From positions 2,046,001-2,110,000 of the forward strand of contig NZ_CP013189.1 in the NCBI RefSeq assembly GCF_001444425.1: DNA of 64,000 nt, read 5' to 3'. The stretch is from Pseudohongiella spirulinae. Its GTDB lineage: Bacteria > Pseudomonadota > Gammaproteobacteria > Pseudomonadales > Pseudohongiellaceae. Below are positions 40,707 to 50,523 of the stretch, one piece after another (within the stretch, counting starts at the first letter, position 1; the number at the start of each line of letters is the position of its first letter). The position numbers and the translations under genes were made by a program. The notes below the pieces were generated by a model. The model searched no databases. It was not told where the DNA came from and saw only the letters and a program-made list of their open reading frames with translations.

Positions 40707-41882
40707 TTAGCTGCCCAGCAGTTTTTTGTAATACATAAAGTCTTTTGCGCGGTTGATGCAGTCGGCCGCGATCAGCTCTCCATCACGATAGTAAGTCACG
40801 ACAAAACCTTCTTCTGAACCGGGCTCTGCTGAGCCATCCGTTTCAATACGGTCATAGCCATCACACAAACCGGCGGCTTGCAATTTGACATCATACTGAT
40901 CCGACCAGAACCAAGGGGTCATGTTGTACACTTCATTGGCGCCACAGATATTGGCAGCCGCTACGCGAGACTGATCATTGGCGTTCTGCACCGACTCCAG
41001 GCGCACACGGCGCTGATACAACGCGCTCGGGTGCGAGCAACAATCACCTGCTGCGTAGATATCCGGGTCACTGGTGCACGCATGTTCATCAACACAAATG
41101 CCATTATCCAGTTTCAGACCGGCCATTTCGGCCAACCCGGTTTCCGGCACCACACCAATACCAACAATCACCAGATCAGCCTTAAAGGTACTGCCGTCTG
41201 CACAGGTGACTGACTCCACAGACTGCTGACCATTGATGGCCACCACTTCGGCAGAGCAATGAATGTCAACGCCATGGTGACGATGCAGATTCTGAAAATA
41301 CGCTGACATCTGCGGGCCAGTGACCCGTTGCAGCACGCGCTCCGCCCGCTCCAGCACAGTGACATCTTTGCCCAGTTTACGAAGCACCGCCGCCGCTTCC
41401 AGACCGATATAACCAGCGCCAATCACCACTACACGCCGCACCTCATCCAGGCGCGCGCGGATTGCTTCAACATCTGCCAGGGTGCGCAGATAACAGACAC
41501 CATCCAGACCATCGCCCAGGGGCAGACGTATGGGCCGCGCACCTGTGCACAGTGCCAGCTTGTCATAAGCCAGCACCTCACCAGAAACCAGAACCACCTG
41601 TTTATTTTCTGCGCTCAGAGACTGTACTCGCTCATTCAGTCGCAGTGTCACATTCTGGGCCTGGTACATGGGCGCCGGGCGCAACAGAATACCATCCGCG
41701 TCTTTTTCGCCGGACATGACCGCCTTGGACAAAGGTGGTCGATGATAAGGCATCTGCGATTCATCCCCGATCAGCACGATCTCGCCCGTCCAGCCGTTTT
41801 TACGGAGTTGTATGGCCAATTGCGAACCAGCATGACTGGCACCGACGATGACGCAACGTAAATTCTGAGACGATTCAGACAT
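40707..41882 (-). CDS. FAD/NAD(P)-dependent ferredoxin-reductase-like oxidoreductase
   Basis: The 391-residue flavoprotein has an N-terminal FAD site (CVIVGASHAGSQLAIQLRK) and a central NAD site (VVVIGAGYIGLEAAAVLRKLG). A second FAD block, CVDEHACTSDPDIYAAGDCC, comes near residue 265. It resembles putidaredoxin, rubredoxin or dioxygenase ferredoxin reductases. No partner ferredoxin or oxygenase is adjacent, so the electron acceptor is unknown. Confidence 0.88.
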   Translation of the reverse strand: MSESSQNLRCVIVGASHAGSQLAIQLRKNGWTGEIVLIGDESQMPYHRPPLSKAVMSGEKDADGILLRPAPMYQAQNVTLRLNERVQSLSAENKQVVLVSGEVLAYDKLALCTGARPIRLPLGDGLDGVCYLRTLADVEAIRARLDEVRRVVVIGAGYIGLEAAAVLRKLGKDVTVLERAERVLQRVTGPQMSAYFQNLHRHHGVDIHCSAEVVAINGQQSVESVTCADGSTFKADLVIVGIGVVPETGLAEMAGLKLDNGICVDEHACTSDPDIYAAGDCCSHPSALYQRRVRLESVQNANDQSRVAAANICGANEVYNMTPWFWSDQYDVKLQAAGLCDGYDRIETDGSAEPGSEEGFVVTYYRDGELIAADCINRAKDFMYYKKLLGS

Positions 41883-41908
41883 GCAACTCTCCTGCTGAAA
41901 ATACCAAA

Positions 41909-42604
41909 CTAAACTATCTGCCAGTCAATAGGCGGCTGCTGATGCGCCTGCAAATAATGATTGGCACTCGAAAAATGACGGTTACCCAGAAATCCCCTGT
42001 GAGCGGACAGTGGCGAGGGGTGAGCCGACTGCAGGACCAGGTGCCTGCGTCGATCAATAATCGCACCTTTTTTCTGCGCATAACTACCCCAAAGCATAAA
42101 CACCAGATGCTCGCGCCGCTCATTCAGCAGTGCAATAATTTTATCGGTAAAGCGCTCCCAGCCCTTATTCTGGTGAGCACCAGCGCGGCCAGATTCAACC
42201 GTCAATACAGCATTGAGCAACAACACCCCCTGCTGCGTCCAATGGCTCAGATTACCATGTGCCGGCACACTCAGCCCCAGATCCTGACCCAGCTCTTTGT
42301 AGATGTTTTTTAAGGAAGGTGGCACAGCAACACCTTTTTTCACAGAAAAACACAAACCGTGTGCCTGGCCTGAACCGTGATAGGGATCCTGTCCCAGTAT
42401 CACTACCCGGACCTTATCAAAAGGTGTTGAGTTGAGAGCATTAAAGATATCCGGACCTGGCGGGTAAATGATTTTACCCGCGGCCTTTTCATCACGCAGA
42501 AACTGGCGTAGCGCCAACATGTAAGGCTGCTGAAATTCATCCTGCAACAATGCTTTCCAGGATGGCTCCAGCTTTATCTCACGTCCGGATTCTGCCGCTG
42601 CCAT
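41909..42604 (-). CDS. ung: uracil-DNA glycosylase
   Basis: Family 1 UDG removes uracil from DNA. The catalytic motif [13 protein letters not shown] has its Asp at 73, and the second motif [13 protein letters not shown] has the active His near residue 195. The length of 231 residues is typical. The start overlaps the lysS stop by one base, indicating coupling. Confidence 0.97.
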   Translation of the reverse strand: MAAAESGREIKLEPSWKALLQDEFQQPYMLALRQFLRDEKAAGKIIYPPGPDIFNALNSTPFDKVRVVILGQDPYHGSGQAHGLCFSVKKGVAVPPSLKNIYKELGQDLGLSVPAHGNLSHWTQQGVLLLNAVLTVESGRAGAHQNKGWERFTDKIIALLNERREHLVFMLWGSYAQKKGAIIDRRRHLVLQSAHPSPLSAHRGFLGNRHFSSANHYLQAHQQPPIDWQIV

Positions 42605-44130
42605 CAGTCTTTATGTGGTCGCATATGCGGGAACAGCAGCACATCACGTATAGACGGCGAATCTGTGAACAGCATCACCAGACGATCAATACCAATACCT
42701 TCACCGGCCGTTGGCGGCATGCCATACTCCAGGGCCGTGATGTAGTCTGCGTCAAAATGCATGGCCTCATCATCACCGGCATCCTTTTGCTCCACCTGCT
42801 CATGGAAACGAGCCGCCTGATCTTCGGCATCGTTCAGCTCCGAAAAGCCGTTGGCCAGTTCGCGCCCACCGATAATCAGCTCGAAACGATCCGTCACCTC
42901 GGGGTTGCTGTCGCTGCGCCGCGCCAGTGGTGACACCTCCGTCGGGTATTCAGTGATAAAGGTCGGCTGCAGCAGATGATGCTCAACTTTCTCGTCAAAA
43001 ATTTCCATCATGATGCGGCCCAGGCCCCAGGATGCTTCAACTTTGACACCGTAAGATTTGGCCAACGCTTCGGCCTTGTCGCGCGATTCCAATTGCTCTG
43101 CACTGACATCCGGACAGTATTGCAGGATGGCCTCCTTCACCGGCAATCGGGTAAAGGGCTGAGAAAAATCAAGTTTTAAACCCTGATATTCAAACTCCGT
43201 GCTGCCCAGCACCTCGCCGGCAATTGTGCGCAGCATGTGCTCTGTGAAATCCATCATGTCGTGGTAGTCAGCATAGGCCTGGTAGAACTCGACCATGGTG
43301 AACTCGGGATTATGTCGGGTAGACAGACCTTCATTGCGGAAATTGCGATTGATTTCAAAAACCCGCTCAAAGCCACCCACCACCAGACGCTTAAGGTACA
43401 GCTCCGGGGCAATGCGCAGATACATGGTCTGATCCAGCGCATTGTGATGCGTAATAAACGGCTTTGCCGTGGCACCACCGGGAATCACCTGCATCATCGG
43501 CGTTTCCACTTCCATATAATCGTGCGACAGAAAGTAATCACGCATACTGTTGATGATCTTTGAACGCAAGATAAATGTGCGACGCGACTCCTCATTGGCG
43601 ATCAGGTCAACATAACGCTGACGATAGCGCACTTCTGTATCAGTCAGACCCTTCCACTTGTCCGGCAGCGGTCTCAGCGCCTTGGTCAGCAAGCGCAGGG
43701 ACTCAACATTTACAGTCAGTTCGCCTTTACCGGTACGGAACACCTCGCCCTCAACGCCAACGATGTCACCAAGATCCAGCGCTTTGATTTCTTCCATCAT
43801 TTCAGCAGGCAAGGCCTTGTGATTCACGTAAAGCTGCAGCGCTTCGCTGGCATCCTGTATGACCAGAAACGGCCCGCGCTGACGAATCAGGCGCCCCGCC
43901 ACTTTGACCTTACGTGCCAGTTGTTCCAGGTCTTCACGACTGGTTTCAGCGTATTCCCGATGCAGATCTACCGCCAGGACATCGCGCCGGAAGTCATTCG
44001 GGAAAGCATTGCGTTTCGCCTGAATGGCGTGCAACTTTTCCCGCCGCTGGGCAATCAGCTTGTTCTCTTCATGCACATCGTGCTGCGGCGCGACGTTGTC
44101 TGCCGTATTCTGATCTTTTGGTGAACTCAT
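42604..44130 (-). CDS. lysS: lysyl-tRNA synthetase, class II
   Basis: The 508-residue synthetase has an N-terminal OB-fold anticodon-binding domain ([19 protein letters not shown]) and a class II core with motif 2 ([20 protein letters not shown]) and motif 3 ([12 protein letters not shown]). It follows prfB by 4 bp. The prfB-lysS order is conserved in many gammaproteobacteria. Confidence 0.97.
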   Translation of the reverse strand: MSSPKDQNTADNVAPQHDVHEENKLIAQRREKLHAIQAKRNAFPNDFRRDVLAVDLHREYAETSREDLEQLARKVKVAGRLIRQRGPFLVIQDASEALQLYVNHKALPAEMMEEIKALDLGDIVGVEGEVFRTGKGELTVNVESLRLLTKALRPLPDKWKGLTDTEVRYRQRYVDLIANEESRRTFILRSKIINSMRDYFLSHDYMEVETPMMQVIPGGATAKPFITHHNALDQTMYLRIAPELYLKRLVVGGFERVFEINRNFRNEGLSTRHNPEFTMVEFYQAYADYHDMMDFTEHMLRTIAGEVLGSTEFEYQGLKLDFSQPFTRLPVKEAILQYCPDVSAEQLESRDKAEALAKSYGVKVEASWGLGRIMMEIFDEKVEHHLLQPTFITEYPTEVSPLARRSDSNPEVTDRFELIIGGRELANGFSELNDAEDQAARFHEQVEQKDAGDDEAMHFDADYITALEYGMPPTAGEGIGIDRLVMLFTDSPSIRDVLLFPHMRPHKD

Positions 44131-44134
44131 CCGT

Positions 44135-45230
44135 TTACAATCCCATTTTCAAGCTGGCTTCAATAAAGCGGTCCAGGTCGCCGTCTAGCACGGCGCCGGT
44201 ATTGGTATTCTCGACATTGGTACGCAGATCTTTGATGCGCGACTGATCAAGCACATAAGAGCGAATCTGGCTACCCCAGCCAATATCTGCTTTTTCAGCC
44301 TCAACACTTTGCGCCTCTTCACGACGTTTGAGCTCTTCCAGCTCATAGAGCTTGGCCTTCAATTGTTTGATAGCCTGGTCCTTGTTCTTGTGTTGCGAGC
44401 GCTGATTCTGGCACTGCACAACAATGCCCGATGGCAGGTGCGTCAGTCGAATCGCCGAGTCAGTGGTATTTACGTGCTGGCCACCGGCACCGCTGGAGCG
44501 ATAGGTATCAACACGAACCTGCGACATATCGAGATCGATCTCAATATCGTCATCAATTTCCGGCGACACAAACACCGAAGAGAACGATGTATGGCGACGG
44601 TTACCTGAATCAAACGGCGACTTGCGTACCAATCGGTGCACACCCGTCTCAGTACGCAACCAGCCGAAAGCATATTCCCCGCTAAAGTGCAGCGTGGCGC
44701 TTTTGATGCCAGCCACTTCACCGGCGGATAATTCCACAACCTCTACAGCAAATCCTTTGTCCTCACCCCAGCGCATATACATGCGCATCAGCATTTCCGC
44801 CCAGTCCTGCGCTTCGGTGCCACCAGAACCAGCCTGAATATCCAGAAAGGCGTTATTGGGATCCATCTTGCCTGAAAACATGCGCCGGAACTCCAGTGCT
44901 TCCAGTTCCTGCTCCAGCTTGCCAAGTTCAGAACCAACCTCATCAAACAGGTCTGAATCCTGCTCTTCCTGCGCTAACTGCAATAACTCTTTGCTGTCTT
45001 CCAGACCGCTGTACATGCGATCTATGGTGCCCACCACGTTCTCAAGGCTGGAGCGCTCGCGTCCCAGTTCCTGGGCATATTCGGGTTTGTCCCAGACGGC
45101 GGATTCGCCCAGTTCGAGTTCTACTTCTGCGAGGCGGTCCTTTTTGGTGTCGTAGTCAAAGGTACCCCCTCAGCGTGTTGGTACGCTCGGTGAAGTCTTT
45201 GATTTTGTTCAGCAAGGGGTTGATTTCCAT
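44135..45230 (-). CDS. prfB: peptide chain release factor 2 with programmed +1 frameshift
   Basis: RF2 recognises UAA and UGA. The first 24 codons (45230-45159, [20 protein letters not shown] then RGYL) end at an in-frame TGA at 45158-45156. The classic slippery context is present: AGGGGG acts as an internal Shine-Dalgarno site three bases before CTT TGA. A +1 shift continues as [17 protein letters not shown] and gives 364 residues, the family length. The tripeptide anticodon SPF (RKSPFDSG) and GGQ ([10 protein letters not shown]) are intact. The frameshift autoregulates RF2 level. Confidence 0.96.
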
Positions 45231-45305
45231 CGATGATCCTGTGGGTTTGCGCGGTTTATCCGGAAAAACGCGCATTTTACACCACTGCGGGCTCGTTTAC
45301 ACATC

Positions 45306-45393
45306 TGTGTCATCGTAGCGCGTTCAGTATCACTTCGTAGCGCGGCCGTTATCACTTCGTAGCAGGGTCAGTATCACTTCGTAGCACGGCTGC
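45306..45393. repeat. 22-bp tandem repeat
   Basis: Units starting TATCACTTCGTAGC occur at 45328, 45350 and 45372 with a 22-base period and a variable tail. A degenerate unit comes before them. A single related unit (TGATCACTTCGTAG) occurs after acnB near 25661. The gap between prfB and mnmC (45231-45558) holds this repeat and the hairpin that follows, and no gene. Confidence 0.8.
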
Positions 45394-45412
45394 GGGGTGG
45401 GGCAGGTTCTGT

Positions 45413-45490
45413 CAGCACGCGCTTGAACCCATCCATGGGGCGCTCGGCGTTCGCCATCTGACCGCCATGGATGGGTTCAAGCGCGTGCTG
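45413..45490. repeat. 26-bp perfect inverted repeat with 26-bp loop
   Basis: CAGCACGCGCTTGAACCCAT with CCATGG (45413-45438) is exactly complementary to 45465-45490. It lies about 70 bp before the mnmC start. It has no T tract, and its role is unknown. Confidence 0.85.
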
Positions 45491-45558
45491 GGCGTACCTC
45501 CCCCTCTCCGTGACCGTACTACGGAGTACTGAACGATTGCGCGCCGGAGTAGGTTACA

Positions 45559-47541
45559 ATGGCGCGCATGACGAAACACACTGAACTGCACAACGCCAGG
45601 CTCAGCTGGCAGGACGACGGCGCGCCCTACTCGCCTGATTATGATGACGTGTACTTCTCCCGCGAAGGCGGGCTGGCCGAGACGCACTACGTGTTTTTGC
45701 AGGCCAACGACCTTATGGCGCGCTGGCAGGCGCTTGACGCAGAACTGGTGGCCAGTGACAGACATGCGGTGTTCACGATTGCCGAGCTGGGCTTTGGTAC
45801 CGGGCTTAATTTTCTGAGCTGTTGGCGGCTTTGGCTGCATAGCGGATGTCGGCGTTTGCGTCTGCACTACATCAGCTGCGAGAAACATCCACTGACTCAT
45901 GAGGCGCTGGGCAAGGCCTTGTTGCAGTGGCCGGAGCTGGCCAGGTGGCGCGATCAGCTATTGCGTTTTTATCCAGATCATACGGCTGGATATCACCGTC
46001 TGCCTCTGCCGGACGTCACGCTGGATCTGTATTACGGCGATGCCCTGGAGCTGCTCAGACAGCAGTCCTCGCCCGGGGCCAAAATCGATGCCTGGTTTCT
46101 GGATGGTTTTACGCCAGCCCACAATCCGGAACTTTGGAGCGATGAAATTCTGGCGACCATAGCTGCACTGAGTCATGGCGGCAGCACACTCAGCAGCTAC
46201 AGTGTCACGGGACGGGTTGTGCGAGAACTGCGAGCACTGGGTTTTGAAGTGGAAAAGCGCAAAGGATTCGGCCATAAACGGCAGATGCTGTTTGCACGAT
46301 TCGGATCTGAGTTCAGAGAAGAGATTCGTACCCCAAGCTCAGCTGTTGTTATCGGGGCGGGCCTGGCTGGTGCCATGCTGGCTCGCTCACTGGCGCGGCG
46401 TGGTGTCCACGTGACAGTGCTGGAGCAATTGCCGGAAGTCGCCGGTGGTGCCTCAGGCAATCGCCAGGCAGTGGTGCAGATGCGCCTTAACCGGCAGGCT
46501 GATGCGCTTTGGCAACTGAACCTGCACAGCTATCTGTATGCATTGCGCTGTTATCAGGCGCTGGCCGACGAGTCAGGTAATGCCTTGAACTGGCATGCCT
46601 GCGGTGTCCTGACGCTGGACAGTGCCTACACACACACCCGCAAGGGAGGCTCATCGCAAGACTACAGCCACTATCCGGAATCTGTATTGCAACAGCTCAG
46701 CACTGAGATGACTAGTGCTGTCGGCGGTATACAGCTGCAAGAGGCCGGAATTTATCTGCCCGGCGGTGGCTGGTTGAATCCGGCAGCCTGCTGCAGGCTG
46801 TGCCTGGAACACCCCCTGATCAGCGTTAGAACCGGCGTAAAAGTAGCAAAGCTGGAACGTGCTGGCAGCGAACAATGGCAACTGAGCGAACCCGGCGGTG
46901 CGCTGATCACCCGTAGTGAACTGGTTTTTATCGCCAACAGTTATGCGGCGAACGACCTGGAACCGACCGAAAACTTACCTTTGGCACCGCTACGCGGCCA
47001 GGTCAGCCACGTGCCATCGACATCAGACAGTGAAAGCATCAACATGGTGCTGTGTTCAGAGAGATACCTGGCACCCGCCCATCAGGGTCTGCATTGTGTG
47101 GGCGCAAGTTATGTGAAAAATACAGACGATGCTCAGCTCTCGTTGTCTGAACATGAAGAAAACCTGCAAAAACTGGGCGCCATCACCAGCGGCCTGAACC
47201 TCGATCCAAAAACGCCACTGGCCGGCCGCGTCGGTTTCCGCGGCACGTCACGCGATTACCTGCCCATGGCCGGCTCCGTGCCCGACCCCGAGCAGCCAGC
47301 CCATCGCTACGGCGGCGCTCAACACTTTCATGATAGCCCCGAAGAAACTCGTCTGCCCGGCCTCTACATCAGCGCCGGCCACGGTTCCCACGGCACTGTC
47401 AGCTGTCCCATCCTCGCCGAGCACCTGGCCAGTCTGGCCTGCGGAGAACCATCCCCCCTGCCCCAACCCCTGGCAGAGCTGGTCGATCCGATCAGATTCC
47501 AGCGCCGGGGACGGAGGCGGTCTACGTCCCCCGAGCAATAA
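45559..47541 (+). CDS. mnmC: bifunctional tRNA 5-methylaminomethyl-2-thiouridine biosynthesis protein MnmC
   Basis: MnmC completes mnm5s2U in the wobble position of several tRNAs. The N-terminal methyltransferase (about residues 1-255) has the SAM motif ELGFGTGLNFLSCW and DGFTPAHNPELWS. The C-terminal FAD oxidoreductase starts at SAVVIGAGLAGAMLARSLARRG near residue 268. The last ten or so codons (GRRRSTSPEQ) lie inside a copy of the 25-bp GC-rich repeat, so the protein's end seems to have been replaced by the repeat. An internal ATG at 45568 is an alternative start. Confidence 0.94.
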   Translation: MARMTKHTELHNARLSWQDDGAPYSPDYDDVYFSREGGLAETHYVFLQANDLMARWQALDAELVASDRHAVFTIAELGFGTGLNFLSCWRLWLHSGCRRLRLHYISCEKHPLTHEALGKALLQWPELARWRDQLLRFYPDHTAGYHRLPLPDVTLDLYYGDALELLRQQSSPGAKIDAWFLDGFTPAHNPELWSDEILATIAALSHGGSTLSSYSVTGRVVRELRALGFEVEKRKGFGHKRQMLFARFGSEFREEIRTPSSAVVIGAGLAGAMLARSLARRGVHVTVLEQLPEVAGGASGNRQAVVQMRLNRQADALWQLNLHSYLYALRCYQALADESGNALNWHACGVLTLDSAYTHTRKGGSSQDYSHYPESVLQQLSTEMTSAVGGIQLQEAGIYLPGGGWLNPAACCRLCLEHPLISVRTGVKVAKLERAGSEQWQLSEPGGALITRSELVFIANSYAANDLEPTENLPLAPLRGQVSHVPSTSDSESINMVLCSERYLAPAHQGLHCVGASYVKNTDDAQLSLSEHEENLQKLGAITSGLNLDPKTPLAGRVGFRGTSRDYLPMAGSVPDPEQPAHRYGGAQHFHDSPEETRLPGLYISAGHGSHGTVSCPILAEHLASLACGEPSPLPQPLAELVDPIRFQRRGRRRSTSPEQ

Positions 47542-47837
47542 TCGCCGACAAGAGAGTCAGAGCCGGTCTTTGACCACATCACGCTAGAAGCCGGCACAAG
47601 GATTGGGTGTCGGGCAGCGCGGTCATAACCATTCAGGCCATGTTTTCTTTTCCCCAGTGGTAGCCGATCAGCGGTAGGACTGTCTGAGTCCGGAGCGGCG
47701 CAGCCGCGACGTCGAGTTCCGCACCGCCGGTTACCACTGGGGAAAAGATGGCCGGTTATGACCGCGCTGCCTGACACCCAATCCGCTCCCGAACGAAGCT
47801 TATAACCCAGGGAGGGTCAGAGACCGCCTCCGTCCCC
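47507..47837 (+). repeat. palindromic repeat copy F nested between inverted 25-mers
   Basis: The family copy spans 47600-47784. The outer arms start GGATTGGGTGTCGGGCAGCG, the left arm carries ATTCAGGCCATGTTTTC, and the right arm has only GATGGCCGG. The inner arms are CTTTTCCCCAGTGGTA and complement, and the conserved core lies at about 47664-47730. It is flanked by the 25-mer at 47507-47531 and a truncated inverted copy at 47821-47837. The two flanks also encode the ends of mnmC and the M18 peptidase gene. Confidence 0.9.
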
Positions 47838-49166
47838 GGCGCCGAAGTAGAGCCGGAGAGCACGCCCCAGCAACCAGCCGTCGTCACTGCCAGCCAGTTC
47901 CCGGATCGAGTGCATACCGTAGGTCGGCACACCGATGTCGATGGTTTCAACACCCAGCCCCGAGGCCGTGATTGGCCCGATGGTGCTGCCGCAGCCCATG
48001 TCGCTGCGCACCACAAACTCCTGCACAGGCACATCCGCCTGATCGCATATTGCCTTGAAGCGGGCGCTGCTGCGGCTGTTGGTGGCGTAACGTTGATTAG
48101 CGTTGATTTTGATGACGGGACCTTTGTTAAGCAAGGGACCGTGGTTGGCGTCGTGTTTTTCGGGGAAGTTGGGGTGCAGGCCGTGGGCATTGTCGATGGA
48201 CAGAAACAGCGAGCGGCGTGTCATGCGCTCGACTGATTCGGCGGCATCACCCTGCGAGAATTGTGCGCACAGCCGAGCCAGCACGGAACGCAGGAAAGGA
48301 CCCTGCGCGCCGCAGGCTGATGCGCTGCCCACTTCTTCATGGTCGTTGCAGACCATCAGCGAAAACTGTTTATTGTCCGATTTGTGAGCCGCCAGAATTG
48401 CATCCAGGCACACATAACAGCTGAGCAGATTGTCCAGCCGCGCTGAAGCAATAAAGTCATTGTGCAGACCAATCACGGCCGGTGCCTGTGTATCGTAAAA
48501 ATACAGTTCATGAGCCAGTACTTTATCGACTTCTACAATGCCGTGCTGTGCCTCCAACGTCTCACGGATGAAAGCGCCGAAATCAAATTGTGCTGGCGTA
48601 TTATCCGCTGCCGGCACCAGCGGCATGGCAAACACCGGTGGCATATCCTTCTGGGCGTTGATGCTGCGATTCTGATTGGCTTCACGATCCAGGTGAATGG
48701 CCAGACTCGGGACAGTGGCTATCGGCCGGCACCAGTTCAGCAAAGCCGAGTCGACATCGCCGTTTTGTCGGCGAAACTCCACCCGACCCGCCAACGACAG
48801 ATCCCGATCAAACCAGGGCGCCAGCAGAGCACCGCCATAAATTTCGACGGCAAACTGCAATGCCGATGGCGAGTTCATCACCGCATTGGGTTTGAGTTTC
48901 AGACAAGGGCTGTCGGTATGGGCACCTGCCATGTTGATGCCGGTTTCTGCTGGATCGGCATCTGCCGTGGTAAACGCCACAATTGAGGAATCATTGCGCG
49001 TCACTACATAGGCGCGGCCAGGTTTCAGTTGCCAGACATCCTGCTCATTCAGTAGTTCAAATCCGGCAGATTCCAGCGCCGCCCGCATGGTACTGACCGC
49101 ATGGAAGGGTGTAGGAGACTGCTGCAGGAAACGCAGCAGTCCATCATTATAGTGCTGCTTATCCAC
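47817..49166 (-). CDS. M18 family aminopeptidase
   Basis: This 449-residue cytoplasmic zinc aminopeptidase is of the aspartyl-aminopeptidase (ApeB/DNPEP) type. Metal-binding blocks are visible: MAGAHTDSPCLKLKPN near residue 80 and VCNDHEEVGSASACGAQGP in the middle. The start MDKQHYNDGLLRFLQQSPTPFHAV is typical. Its last residues (GAGDGGGL) are encoded by the truncated 25-mer repeat. It lies directly downstream of the FKBP gene with no gap. Confidence 0.92.
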   Translation of the reverse strand: MDKQHYNDGLLRFLQQSPTPFHAVSTMRAALESAGFELLNEQDVWQLKPGRAYVVTRNDSSIVAFTTADADPAETGINMAGAHTDSPCLKLKPNAVMNSPSALQFAVEIYGGALLAPWFDRDLSLAGRVEFRRQNGDVDSALLNWCRPIATVPSLAIHLDREANQNRSINAQKDMPPVFAMPLVPAADNTPAQFDFGAFIRETLEAQHGIVEVDKVLAHELYFYDTQAPAVIGLHNDFIASARLDNLLSCYVCLDAILAAHKSDNKQFSLMVCNDHEEVGSASACGAQGPFLRSVLARLCAQFSQGDAAESVERMTRRSLFLSIDNAHGLHPNFPEKHDANHGPLLNKGPVIKINANQRYATNSRSSARFKAICDQADVPVQEFVVRSDMGCGSTIGPITASGLGVETIDIGVPTYGMHSIRELAGSDDGWLLGRALRLYFGAGDGGGL

Positions 49167-49865
49167 TTATTGACCGTTAACCTCAAGCAACTCTACATCA
49201 AACACCAGCGCTGAGAATGGTGGAATGGGACCAGAGCCACCTGGGCCATAGGCAAGATCCGACGGGATGTAGAGACGGAAACGATCGCCCGGCTTCATCA
49301 GCTGCAGGCCTTCTGTCCAGCCAGGAATAACCTGGCTCAACATAAATTCAGCAGGCTGCCCACGTTCAATTGAGCTGTCAAACACTTCGCCGTTAACAAA
49401 ACGTCCCTCATAATGAGCGGTCACCGAGTCGCTGGCAGTCGGTGATACACCGGCACCGTCACCGCGTGACAACACTTCATATTGCAGCCCCGAGGCTGTT
49501 GTGGTCACACCGTCGCGCTGGCCATTCTGAGCCAGAAACTGTTCGGCGGCCTGGCGGTTGGCTTCAACTTCGGCCTGTTGCTGTTCCATCAGTTGCTGCT
49601 GAAAGGCCATCAGCGCATTCATCATTTCTTCTTCGCTCATGCGTGGCTCGCCGTTGACCGTATCTCGCAGACCTTCGATAAAAGCCTCAAGATTGATGTC
49701 TTCTGTCAGCCCCTGCATCACCAGATTCTGGCCAATATTAACGCCTACGCTGTAGCTGATCTGCATTTGTTGATCAGTCAGATCGACGTCCTGAGCCTGC
49801 GCAGGCACCTGTGCCATCAGCAATGAAACCGCCAGACCCAGGCCTGCGGCGCGAAATTTGTTCAT
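49167..49865 (-). CDS. periplasmic FKBP-type peptidyl-prolyl isomerase
   Basis: The 232-residue protein has a signal peptide (MNKFRAAGLGLAVSLLMAQV to AQAQ), an N-terminal helical dimerisation domain and a C-terminal FKBP domain (YEVLSRGDGAGVSPTASDSV, VFDSSIERG, IPGWTEGLQLMKPGDRFRLY). This matches the FkpA/FklB/Mip group that folds envelope proteins. The next gene begins right after its stop codon. Confidence 0.92.
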   Translation of the reverse strand: MNKFRAAGLGLAVSLLMAQVPAQAQDVDLTDQQMQISYSVGVNIGQNLVMQGLTEDINLEAFIEGLRDTVNGEPRMSEEEMMNALMAFQQQLMEQQQAEVEANRQAAEQFLAQNGQRDGVTTTASGLQYEVLSRGDGAGVSPTASDSVTAHYEGRFVNGEVFDSSIERGQPAEFMLSQVIPGWTEGLQLMKPGDRFRLYIPSDLAYGPGGSGPIPPFSALVFDVELLEVNGQ

Positions 49866-49983
49866 AATCTTGTCCTGTTAGCGTTTTTGAATACGCCGAG
49901 CAGTCTAAACCTGTTAAGCGTTGATTTCCAGTGGCGCCATGACAGTGCTTCCGCCTCCGGGTCGCATCGGTTATGCTTGGCGC

Positions 49984-50523
49984 ATGACAATCACCCCCCG
50001 CCAACTATTCCGCCGCGCGACCCTTCAAATCGTCTGCATGAGCGCGTGCCTGCTTACGCTCAACAGCTGTGCCCGACAGTTTTCGGTCAGTGTCAATCAG
50101 AATGTCCTGTATGATCCCAGACCCGCCAGCGGCTTAATCCGGGTAGCCGATCCGGGGCTCCAGAGCTGTATCAACGTCACAGTTCGTCAGCGCGAGATCA
50201 GCGATATCACTGATATAACCGTCCTGGCCTGCCCGCAACTGGAAATCAGCTCACTGGCCGGCCTGGAAGCGGTAGCATCCCTGCGCTTTATTGATCTGGC
50301 TGGCAATGAGCTGGAAACGCTGGATGGATTGCGACGTCTGGAGCGTCTGACATCGGTCAACGCGCCGAACAATCTGCTGAAAGATATTTCCGGAATTCTG
50401 GCACTGAACTCATTAACCAGCGCCGTGCTGACAGACAACCCGGACATCCCATGTGACCAACTGGAGAGTCTTCAACAGAAGCTGGGGCAGAATCTGATCA
50501 GATCGCCGCAGTGTCGGCGCTGA
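49984..50523 (+). CDS. leucine-rich-repeat lipoprotein
   Basis: The 179-residue protein has a lipoprotein signal with lipobox LNSC (C29) when read from the ATG at 49984. After a segment with two cysteines (SCINVTVRQ and LACPQLE) come three or four leucine-rich units, such as LEAVASLRFIDLAGNELETL and LERLTSVNAPNNLLKDI. This is a possible surface or periplasmic binding protein of unknown partner. Its 3' end overlaps miaE by 26 bp in the convergent direction. Confidence 0.72.
   Translation: MTITPRQLFRRATLQIVCMSACLLTLNSCARQFSVSVNQNVLYDPRPASGLIRVADPGLQSCINVTVRQREISDITDITVLACPQLEISSLAGLEAVASLRFIDLAGNELETLDGLRRLERLTSVNAPNNLLKDISGILALNSLTSAVLTDNPDIPCDQLESLQQKLGQNLIRSPQCRR

Noticed and set aside
45306-45393. 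CRISPR-like short repeats
   Set aside because: The 22-bp units are directly tandem with no unique spacers, and no cas genes are nearby.
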